The notes beneath the pieces are model-generated. The model did not search any database, was not told the origin of the DNA, and saw only the letters and a program-made list of their open reading frames with translations. This document shows positions 57,808 to 64,000 of a stretch of 64,000 nt of DNA, in pieces; position 1 is the first letter of the stretch, and the number at the start of each line of letters is the position of its first letter. Position numbers and translations under genes: made by a program. The stretch is from contig CAIUWR010000095.1 in NCBI GenBank assembly GCA_903902915.1, forward strand, positions 1 to 64,000. Direction: 5' to 3'. Source of the DNA: an uncultured Hyphomicrobiales bacterium (GTDB lineage Bacteria > Pseudomonadota > Alphaproteobacteria > Rhizobiales > Beijerinckiaceae).

Positions 57808-59010
57808 TCAGTCCGTCGGCGGATCATAGAGCGTCTGCTCCATGCGCACGGGCACGCCCTGCGCCTTCATATAGTCCTCGAATTCCTTGCGCAGGAACGG
57901 GTCTTCCGCATGGTAGGGGATGGCGACGCCGCCCTTCTTGATGTCGATGGCCCATTTGTCTGTCATGGCCTCGCCGGGCAGGCCCGGTTTGCGCGCAGGA
58001 TGATTGTTGGGGCCGAACCATGCGGTGACGCGCAACGGGTCTTTCGACACGCCGAAATGCTGATGGTTCCAGTCGCCCGTCATGGGCGCCGCCGAGATCA
58101 TGCCGCCAGCCTCGTAGTCCTGCCGGAGCACCTTGTCGCCATGGCCGTCCTGCCAAGGCGTCGAGCCATAGATCGCGGGCCAGGTATAGGTATAGCCCTT
58201 GCCTTTGACGCAGATGAGCACGGCGCAGCTCTCATGCGCATGGGCCTTGGAGTAGCGGCCGGTCTCGTGCTGGCCGATCCACAAATGGAAGCGTTGGCCC
58301 GCCATCTCCGGCTCGATGCGCCGATAGCCTGGCGATCTACGGTTATCCAGCGGCATGTCGCAATTGATGATGTCGGGCATGAAATTGGTGCGGCGCATGG
58401 CCAGCCCGCGCACCGGGTCGGGCTCAAGATCGTCGCGGTTCTTGAAATAGTCGTCTTCGCCCGAATATCGGTCGGTGAAATTAAAGGGGCAATCGAAGAC
58501 GAAACGCGGGTTGTCGAAGAGGTTCATGATATTGGGCGCCGAGGTGCCGCAGATCATGATGGCGGGCGAATTGGTGGCGTTGACGAAGCGGTGATAGGCG
58601 TTCAGCGGTATCGAGAACAGCGAACCCTTCTGCCATTCGAAGGTCTGCTTCTTCGTCTGCCCGTCCTGCCAAACTTCCGTCGAGCCGCGCCCTTCGGCGA
58701 TATAGCACTGCTTCTCGTAAAGGTGATGCTCGATGTTCAGCGCGCCGCCCGGCGGGATCTCGACCACATAACAGCCCCACAGGCCCTCCGTGCCGTAGAG
58801 CTGGATATAGGAGCCCTTGCCGCCAAGCCGCTTCCATGGCGCCATGGGCAGATCTTGCGCGCGCTTGAGGCCGATGCCGCGAAAGCAGGGAATTCCCTCC
58901 GCCTCGATGAAGCGGTCATAGGGCATGGCGGGGCGCTTGAACTTGCCGAAGCCCGCATTTTCGCCCGCTTTGGGTTCGTGCCAATGTCTGGCGATTTCAT
59001 CGTGCGGCAT
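57808..59010 (-). CDS. Bicupin, gentisate-dioxygenase-like protein
   Basis: A 400-residue two-domain cupin. Cupin 1 (about 80-150) has the metal-type EHHLYEKQCYIAEGRGSTEV and PLNAYHRFVN. Cupin 2 (about 235-320) has KAHAHESCAVLICVKGKGYT and NHQHFGVSKD. Gentisate and salicylate dioxygenases have this layout, but the size and termini are unusual, so substrate is uncertain. GAGGGGGGAAC marks the start. It heads the minus-strand operon. A paralogue ends at the right edge of the window. Confidence 0.85.
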   Translation of the reverse strand: MPHDEIARHWHEPKAGENAGFGKFKRPAMPYDRFIEAEGIPCFRGIGLKRAQDLPMAPWKRLGGKGSYIQLYGTEGLWGCYVVEIPPGGALNIEHHLYEKQCYIAEGRGSTEVWQDGQTKKQTFEWQKGSLFSIPLNAYHRFVNATNSPAIMICGTSAPNIMNLFDNPRFVFDCPFNFTDRYSGEDDYFKNRDDLEPDPVRGLAMRRTNFMPDIINCDMPLDNRRSPGYRRIEPEMAGQRFHLWIGQHETGRYSKAHAHESCAVLICVKGKGYTYTWPAIYGSTPWQDGHGDKVLRQDYEAGGMISAAPMTGDWNHQHFGVSKDPLRVTAWFGPNNHPARKPGLPGEAMTDKWAIDIKKGGVAIPYHAEDPFLRKEFEDYMKAQGVPVRMEQTLYDPPTD

Positions 59011-59170
59011 GTTCCCCCCTCTGTTTCAGGAAATCTAGGCTGAGGCGGCGGCGCATGCAACCATGTTCGCCGTGCGGGGGCTGGATAGGATCGCGAGCTT
59101 GAGCGATAATGCGCCATCATGCAAAACAAGGGATCGCTGAAGCGAAGCGCGGCCCCGGGGGAGAGAGACA

Positions 59171-60160
59171 ATGCGCAAGATCATCCTGACGGCCATTCTG
59201 GGCGCCTCTCTGGCGACCGGCGCATCGGCCGTGGCGCAGACGCGCAGGCTGGAGGTCATCGTCTTCGCCGGCGCCAGCGCGCTGCCGATTTATATTGCGC
59301 AGGAGAAGGGTTTCTTCGCCAAGGAGGGCTTGAGCGTCAATGTCACCGCCACGCCCAGCTCCGGCTTCCAGATGACCAGCCTCATCAACGGAAAATTCGA
59401 CATAGCAGGCACGGCGGCCGACAATCTTGTCGCCTATCAGGAGGGGCAGGGGACCGCGGCGGTCGAGGGGCCGGTGGATCTGGTGATTGTGTCGGGCGGC
59501 TCGTCGACAGAGCTTGCGCTCATGGCGCAGCCTTCCATCAAGTCCATTGGCGCGTTGAAGGGCACGCAGTTTGCGCTGGATTCGCTCTCGACCGGCTATG
59601 CCTTCGTGCTGCGCAAGATGCTTGAGAAGAACGGCTTGCAGCCGACGGATTACGAATTCGTCGCCGTTGGCGGCACACGTGAGCGCCTTGAGTCGCTGAA
59701 AGATGGCAAAATGTCCGCCGCGCTCGTCAGCGAGCCCTTCACCACACAGGCCAAAAACGCAGGCTACACTTTTCTGGGTGAAGCGGTCTCGTCAGTTGGT
59801 CCTTATCTGGCCAGCGTCCAGATCGCCAATCGCGCCTGGGCGAAGCAAAATGAGGCCGCCATGGTGGGATATATCAGAGCGCTCGTGAACGCCGTCGACT
59901 GGCTCTATGACGCGGGAAATACGGATGAAGCCGTTCGGATCCTGGCGGCGAAGACGAACACGTCCGACGCTGTGGCTCGGCCGTCGACGCTGGGCGCCAC
60001 AAGGGGTCAGGCGGCTTTGGCGCCCAGGGGCGCGCTCGATGTGGCGGGCCTGAGCACGGTGCTTGCCGTGCGCGAGCAATTCGCCGAGCCGAAGAAGAAA
60101 ATGGGCCCGCCTGAAAAATACTATGACCTGAGCTACTACAACAAGGCGATCGCTAAGTAG
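59171..60160 (+). CDS. ABC solute-binding protein, NitT/TauT type
   Basis: A 329-residue periplasmic protein. A signal peptide ends at SAVAQ; the mature part is LEVIVFAGASALPIYIAQEK, FFAKEGLSVNVTATPS and INGKFDIAGTAADN, the NMT1/SsuA pattern. No permease or ATPase gene follows, so it is an orphan or uses the components at 23-25 kb or elsewhere. Divergent from the cupin, with a 160-bp shared control region. Confidence 0.9.
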   Translation: MRKIILTAILGASLATGASAVAQTRRLEVIVFAGASALPIYIAQEKGFFAKEGLSVNVTATPSSGFQMTSLINGKFDIAGTAADNLVAYQEGQGTAAVEGPVDLVIVSGGSSTELALMAQPSIKSIGALKGTQFALDSLSTGYAFVLRKMLEKNGLQPTDYEFVAVGGTRERLESLKDGKMSAALVSEPFTTQAKNAGYTFLGEAVSSVGPYLASVQIANRAWAKQNEAAMVGYIRALVNAVDWLYDAGNTDEAVRILAAKTNTSDAVARPSTLGATRGQAALAPRGALDVAGLSTVLAVREQFAEPKKKMGPPEKYYDLSYYNKAIAK

Positions 60161-60260
60161 GCGGTTCTGGCGGGGCTTGCCGTTGGCGGCGAAGTTCGAC
60201 AAGGTGACGAACGCACCGCGGAGACGGGGCGTCAGGGATGAACGCGACTGCGAGGGAAAG

Positions 60261-61247
60261 ATGGCTCTGGTTTCCAAATTTGTAGCGCTGTTGGGCGCCG
60301 CTGTTCTGGGCCTTATGGCGAACGTGGCGCAGGGGCAGGCGCAGGCGCAGACAGCTTGGCCGACGCGAGCTGTGAAGTTCATCGTTCCCTTCGCGCCGGG
60401 TGCTGGCGCCGACATTGGCGCGCGCCTCGCGGCGGATATGTTGTCGCGCAAATGGGGCCAGCCGGTGATTGTCGAGAATCGACCGGGCGGCGACAGCCTC
60501 ATCGCGATCCGCGCGGTGGTCGGCGACAACAATGATCACCAGTTTCTGTTTACGCCGACGGGAAATTTCACGCCGCATCCCTACCGCCACGAGAAGCTCG
60601 GCTATGTGCGCGAGCGCGACCTGCTGCCCGTGGCGCGTTTCTCCAACACCATTCTGGTGGTGGGCGCCTCCGAAATGCTCGGCGTGAAGACGCTGGGCGA
60701 GTTCGTGGACCTCGCGAAGAAGAAGCCGGGCGAAGTGAATGTCATGGTGGTGCCGGGAATCACTGAACTGGTGTGGGATTATTTCACCACCACGCTCAAT
60801 CTTCAGATCACCAAGGTGCCCTTCACCAATCTCACGGCGGGCGCAGCCGAAATGGTGACCAACCGCATTCAGGGCGCCATGACGGCGCTGGCCATTCAGC
60901 AGCCGGTGCTGCAAGGCAAGGGCGCGCGCGTGCTGGCCGTGACGAGCCGCAACCGCACCGAGATCCTGAAGGACGTGCCCACCGTGATCGAAGCGGGCGT
61001 GCCCTCGCTTGAGCTGGATGGTCTGGTCGGCGTTTTCGCAGCCCCCAGCCTCAGCCCCGAACTGCGCAAGCGCATCGGCGACGACATCGCCGCCGTGGCC
61101 CGCGACCCCGACATCGCCGCCAAGCTCGTGACCAGCGGACAGGTGCCGAATCCCGGCGGCGCAGAAGAATTCTCCGCCGACATCCTGCGCCAGGAACAGC
61201 AGGTGGACGCCATGGCGAAGGTGGTGGGGTTGAAGCGGATGGAGTGA
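60261..61247 (+). CDS. Bug-type solute-binding protein
   Basis: A 328-residue Bug protein. Signal peptide to QAQAQ, then VKFIVPFAPGAGADIGARLA and IVENRPGGDSLIAIRAV, and the family's VTSRNRTEILKDVPTVIEAG. The ATG at 60261 is preceded by GAGGGAAAG. It is 100 bp after the NitT-type protein, probably in one unit. No TctAB genes. Confidence 0.92.
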   Translation: MALVSKFVALLGAAVLGLMANVAQGQAQAQTAWPTRAVKFIVPFAPGAGADIGARLAADMLSRKWGQPVIVENRPGGDSLIAIRAVVGDNNDHQFLFTPTGNFTPHPYRHEKLGYVRERDLLPVARFSNTILVVGASEMLGVKTLGEFVDLAKKKPGEVNVMVVPGITELVWDYFTTTLNLQITKVPFTNLTAGAAEMVTNRIQGAMTALAIQQPVLQGKGARVLAVTSRNRTEILKDVPTVIEAGVPSLELDGLVGVFAAPSLSPELRKRIGDDIAAVARDPDIAAKLVTSGQVPNPGGAEEFSADILRQEQQVDAMAKVVGLKRME

Positions 61248-61338
61248 GGGGCGCGGCGACCTTCGGTCGGCCTGTCATGGGCCTGTCATTACCCGCCTTC
61301 ATGATTGCCATGTTAAAGCTTCATGGGGGATTGGTTCA

Positions 61339-61872
61339 ATGAAAGGCACATTTTTCAGGGTTCTGGCGTCGATCATCTTTCTGGTTTTCGGCGCCATCGC
61401 CGCTCAGGCGGCGACGCCCTTGCGCATCGCTTTTGTCGATACAGGCAATACGGGCCGCAGCATGACCTCGGCCGCGCTGGCGCAAAAATGGGTGGCGGAC
61501 AACAAGGCCAACGTCGCCATCATTTCCCGAGCATTGAACATGGACCCTTATTTCGTATCGCCAGAGCCTGACTTCGTAAAGTTGCTGTCCGCAAAAGGCC
61601 TCGATGTCTCGACGCACAGGGCTGCCCCCTTCGACAAGAGCGTCGTCACCTTCTCTGATTTCATCTTCGTGATGACGGCGTCCCATCGGGACCGCATTCT
61701 GGCGGATTATCCTGAAGCCAAGTCGAAGGTGTTTCTAATGGCGGAATTTGCCACAGGAACCCCCACCGAAGTGCTTGACGCCTACGGCCAGCCGCCGGAG
61801 TTCTATGTGAAGGTTTTCGCGCAGCTCAACGAGCTTGTGCCTCTGATCATGGACAAGCTGCCGAAGAAGTAG
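61339..61872 (+). CDS. Exported LMW phosphatase-fold protein, catalytic Cys replaced
   Basis: A 177-residue protein. A signal peptide (1-25, ending AAQAA) precedes a low-molecular-weight protein-tyrosine-phosphatase/arsenate reductase fold. The P-loop reads FVDTGNTGRS, against FVCTGNTCRS in active members: the nucleophile is Asp34 and the second Cys is Gly39. Arg40 and the general-acid region LDAYGQ remain. Probably a binding or pseudo-enzyme in the periplasm. A bidirectional terminator lies after it. Confidence 0.88.
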   Translation: MKGTFFRVLASIIFLVFGAIAAQAATPLRIAFVDTGNTGRSMTSAALAQKWVADNKANVAIISRALNMDPYFVSPEPDFVKLLSAKGLDVSTHRAAPFDKSVVTFSDFIFVMTASHRDRILADYPEAKSKVFLMAEFATGTPTEVLDAYGQPPEFYVKVFAQLNELVPLIMDKLPKK

Positions 61873-61942
61873 AAGGGCGCAGGCAAATCGCGTCCTGATC
61901 GAGGCTGTTTACGCAAAGAGCCCATGTCTGAAGATGAAAAAA

Positions 61943-61978
61943 GCGCGCGTTCCCAAACGAACGCGCGCCATGGTTTTT
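61943..61978. terminator. Bidirectional terminator
   Basis: A perfect 10-bp stem (61943-61952 with 61959-61968), 6-base loop. T5 follows on the plus strand (61974-61978) and A6 precedes it, giving T6 on the minus strand. It separates the convergent phosphatase-fold and WrbA genes. Confidence 0.9.
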
Positions 61979-62060
61979 ACATGGAAGGGACGCTTTTTCG
62001 CGTGACGGGACGTGACAAAAATTGAGACCGTTTTTATCTGCGCGAATAAATCGCCCCTCG

Positions 62061-62660
62061 TCACCCGAACATCTTGATTGCGGTCTTCGCGACCAATTCA
62101 CCCTGGAAATGCGCGCCCGCCAGATCAGTGGCGGATGGCTTGCGTGAGCCGTCGCCGCCCGCGATGGTCGTCGCGCCATAGGGCGCCCCGCCGACGATGT
62201 CGTCCATACGCGTCTGGCCCGTAAAGCTGTAGGGCAGTCCCACGATGATCATGCCGAAATGCAGAAGATTGGCGATCATGGAGAACAGGGTCGTCTCCTG
62301 TCCGCCATGCTGCGTGCCGGTGCTGGAGAACGCCGCGCCGATCTTGCCGTTCAAGGCGCCGCGCGCCCACAACCCGCCCGCCTGATCGAGAAAAGCTGCC
62401 ATCTGCGAGGACACCCGGCCAAAGCGCGTGCCCGTGCCCAGGATGATCGCGTCATACTGTTCAAGATCGGCGACGGCGGCGATGGGCGCAGCCTGATCGA
62501 GCTTGAAATGGGCTTTCTGCGCAATCTCCAGCGGAACGGTTTCCGGCACGCGCTTCACATCGACGTGAGCGCCCGCGCCGCGCGCGCCTGCCGCAATTGC
62601 GTCCGCCATTGCCTCAATATGTCCGTAAGCCGAATAATACAGAACCAGAACCTTGGCCAT
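62061..62660 (-). CDS. wrbA: NAD(P)H:quinone oxidoreductase, WrbA type
   Basis: A 199-residue flavodoxin-fold FMN enzyme for two-electron quinone reduction. [20 protein letters not shown] is the FMN-phosphate loop, and [19 protein letters not shown] and [19 protein letters not shown] are WrbA hallmarks. The start at 62660 has AAGGAA upstream; a longer frame adds an unlikely N-terminus. Confidence 0.96.
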   Translation of the reverse strand: MAKVLVLYYSAYGHIEAMADAIAAGARGAGAHVDVKRVPETVPLEIAQKAHFKLDQAAPIAAVADLEQYDAIILGTGTRFGRVSSQMAAFLDQAGGLWARGALNGKIGAAFSSTGTQHGGQETTLFSMIANLLHFGMIIVGLPYSFTGQTRMDDIVGGAPYGATTIAGGDGSRKPSATDLAGAHFQGELVAKTAIKMFG

Positions 62661-62809
62661 CGTCCGTTCCTTTGGGTCTGTGTTCGGGCGACGCACTTGC
62701 GCCTGCGCTAACGGCTTATGATTGTAAGCCCCACATGGGTGAAATTCGCGGTCGGGAATGGGGTTCCTGCCGAGGATCGGGATCTGATCGAAGAAAAAGC
62801 GAAGGCGCG

Positions 62810-63112
62810 TCAGGCGAGCAGCGGCTCCCAATCCATGCCGCCATAGAAGGCGCGGAGGATGACGACGTCCTCGGCTGTGACAGTGAAGAGGATCGTCACG
62901 CGTCGTTCGAATCCAGTGACGCGCAGGCCGGGGGAGAGATCGTCGCGCCGATGGCCTCGCTCGGAAGCGAGGTCGAACTTCAGGCAGTGCGCCTGAAGCC
63001 GCCTCACATAAGCTGCCGCGACGCCCGGCCCTGCGAATTCTTCAATATTGGAATAGATACTGATGAAATCGTTGTAGGTCGGCTCGCTGAAAATGACGCG
63101 CCGTCGTTTCAT
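62810..63112 (-). CDS. ParE/RelE-superfamily toxin
   Basis: A 100-residue basic protein with the ParE fold: [37 protein letters not shown] and [20 protein letters not shown]. ParE toxins act on gyrase; RelE-like ones cut mRNA. Its ATG shares one base with the antitoxin stop codon (TAATG), so translation is coupled to the antitoxin. Confidence 0.88.
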   Translation of the reverse strand: MKRRRVIFSEPTYNDFISIYSNIEEFAGPGVAAAYVRRLQAHCLKFDLASERGHRRDDLSPGLRVTGFERRVTILFTVTAEDVVILRAFYGGMDWEPLLA

Positions 63113-63390
63113 TATTTCCCCTCCATGCGCTCCGCATGCAACTTCCACACGCCAGCGAAAGCCTCATCGGCTGTCAGTGTTTTGGTTTTGCCGCTTTTCC
63201 AATTCTCATAGGCGGTCGTCGCCTCTTCCTTCAGCCAGCGCTCCACTGCTGCGTCGCGCTCCTGCAAGGCGCGCAGGCCCGCGCGGATCACCTCGCTGCC
63301 GGAGGCGTAGGCGCCCGTCTCCACGAGCTTGTCGATGAAGCTGGCGTGTTCGGCGGGCAGGCTGAAGGTTCGCTTTTGCACGGTGGACAT
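63112..63390 (-). CDS. ParD-family antitoxin
   Basis: A 92-residue protein with an N-terminal ribbon-helix-helix DNA-binding part (TVQKRTFSLPAEHASFIDKL, then GSEVIRAGLRALQERDAA) and an acidic, flexible C-terminal part that would wrap the toxin. AAAGGAG lies 8 bases before the ATG. It probably represses its own operon at the operator-like repeats at 63416-63444. Confidence 0.9.
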   Translation of the reverse strand: MSTVQKRTFSLPAEHASFIDKLVETGAYASGSEVIRAGLRALQERDAAVERWLKEEATTAYENWKSGKTKTLTADEAFAGVWKLHAERMEGK

Positions 63391-63415
63391 GGGAGGAGCT
63401 CCTTTTGGGAGATGT

Positions 63416-63444
63416 TACCACATGGTATGATCAAGCCATACCAT
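63416..63444. promoter_or_regulatory. Operator-like inverted repeats for parDE
   Basis: TACCACATGGTA (63416-63427) is a 5-bp-arm palindrome. ATGGTATG (63422-63429) and CATACCAT (63437-63444) form a second inverted repeat with a 7-base gap. They lie 25-55 bp upstream of the parD ATG, as expected for RHH autoregulation. Confidence 0.65.
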
Positions 63445-63515
63445 CTCATGCATGTTGGGCCTGACAGATCAATCGGCTATGGTCCCGTCACAGTCCAAAA
63501 TCGAAGGCATGAGTC

Positions 63516-63734
63516 ATGAGCGACGACACACGCGACAGCAACGGCGCCATCCTGAAGGACGGCGATAGCGTGACCCTGATCAAGGATCTCAAGGTCAAGG
63601 GCACCTCGACCACGCTCAAGCGCGGCACGCTGGTGAAGAATATCCGCCTGACGGGCGATGTGGAAGAAATCGAGTGCAACGCCGACAAGGTGAAGGGCCT
63701 CGTGCTCAAGACGGCGTTTTTGAAGAAGGCGTGA
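63516..63734 (+). CDS. PhnA/YjdM-like C-terminal domain protein
   Basis: A 72-residue protein matching the beta-barrel domain of YjdM/PhnA: DSNGAILKDGDSVTLIKDLK, then VKGTSTTLKRGTLVKNIRL. The N-terminal zinc ribbon of full-length members is missing, as in short forms common in proteobacteria. Function is not established; the old link to phosphonates is weak. Divergent from parDE. Confidence 0.9.
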   Translation: MSDDTRDSNGAILKDGDSVTLIKDLKVKGTSTTLKRGTLVKNIRLTGDVEEIECNADKVKGLVLKTAFLKKA

Positions 63735-63751
63735 GGGGCCGCGCCGCTCCC

Positions 63752-63782
63752 CGAAGAGGCGACCGCGCGTCGCCCCTCCGGG
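63752..63782. repeat. Degenerate family B repeat
   Basis: GAGGCGACCGCGCGTCGCCC then CTCCGGG, a single degenerate copy between the PhnA-like gene and the convergent cupin gene. Confidence 0.55.
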
Positions 63783-63798
63783 ATTTGTCAGCCCTGCC

Positions 63799-64000
63799 TC
63801 AGAACACATCCCCCATGCCTTTGCCGTCCTCGACCGGGCCTTCGTAAAGTTCCGGCTCCATGCGCGTCTTCGCGCCTTCCTTGGCCAGGGTCTGCTCGAA
63901 TTCATTGCGCAGATAGGGGTCTTCTTCGTGATAGGGGATGGCGCTGCCGCCCTTTTTCAGGTCGATGGCGCCATAGTCCATCAGCGCCTCGCCTGGCACG
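63799..64000 (-). CDS. C-terminal end of a second bicupin (cut by window edge)
   Basis: The minus-strand frame ends with TGA at 63799 and is open past the right window edge. The visible 67 residues (GGSAIPYHEEDPYLRNEFE and flanks) match the last part of the bicupin at 57808-59010 (GGVAIPYHAEDPFLRKEFE). It is therefore a paralogue; only its C-terminal end is visible, the start and metal sites lie outside. Confidence 0.85.
   Translation of the reverse strand, partial: VPGEALMDYGAIDLKKGGSAIPYHEEDPYLRNEFEQTLAKEGAKTRMEPELYEGPVEDGKGMGDVF

Overview
This window is chromosomal DNA from a high-GC alphaproteobacterium, most likely of the order Hyphomicrobiales (Rhizobiales). The evidence is the alphaproteobacterial cytochrome oxidase operon order (coxB, coxA, ctaB, coxF, ctaG, coxC, DUF983, SURF1), a split F0 ATP synthase operon with both b' and b subunits, a CcrM-type GANTC methyltransferase, and the mutY / DUF721 / DsbA / smc neighbourhood. 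Genus cannot be read from the sequence. I saw no rRNA or tRNA genes, CRISPR array, prophage or transposase.

Layout. 0-9 kb: peroxiredoxin and a DsbD-like secreted protein, YqgE, a membrane PAS-GGDEF-EAL protein with degenerate motifs, then the thrC / M16 peptidase / GNAT operon. 9-17 kb: a DMT transporter and the aa3 oxidase operon on the minus strand. 17-25 kb: IalB-like protein, lipoprotein, stand-alone gcvH, a Bug-type solute-binding protein, an FMN hydroxyacid oxidase, and an ABC operon that carries both a NitT/TauT-type and a Bug-type binding protein. 25-28 kb: F0 ATP synthase operon (atpI, atpB, atpE, b', b) with a strong terminator. 28-48 kb: housekeeping genes for chromosome maintenance, DNA repair and redox (smc, DsbA-like, DUF721, mutY, ccrM, rnhB, radical SAM, moaB, metallopeptidase, UDG, ETF-QO, MFS, AcuI-like, GreA-like).

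48-61 kb is the accessory part. Two convergent operons end on one another near 52.98 kb. The plus-strand operon is Bug protein, CoA-transferase, Bug protein, thiolase-fold protein, DUF35 protein. The minus-strand operon is bicupin dioxygenase-like, Bug protein, Asp/Glu-racemase-like A, Bug protein, Asp/Glu-racemase-like B, PdxA-like dehydrogenase. A divergent NitT-type binding protein and another Bug protein follow. Together they look like an uncharacterised catabolic pathway for an organic acid, possibly aromatic or heteroaromatic. Several of its enzymes lack the nucleophilic cysteine of their superfamily. 61-64 kb holds an exported phosphatase-fold protein whose catalytic Cys is replaced by Asp, WrbA, a ParDE toxin-antitoxin pair, a short PhnA-like protein, and the truncated end of a second bicupin paralogous to the one at 58 kb.

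Two families of intergenic repeats are dispersed through the window. One is a large GC-rich element with terminal inverted repeats (0.2, 20.0 and 33.5 kb). The other is a small palindrome built on GGGCGACG-TCT-CGTCGCCC (10.0, 28.3, 36.0 and 63.75 kb). Gene starts were chosen from ribosome-binding sites and overlaps, and several differ from the longest open frame. All functional calls rest on motif recognition by eye, not on database searches.
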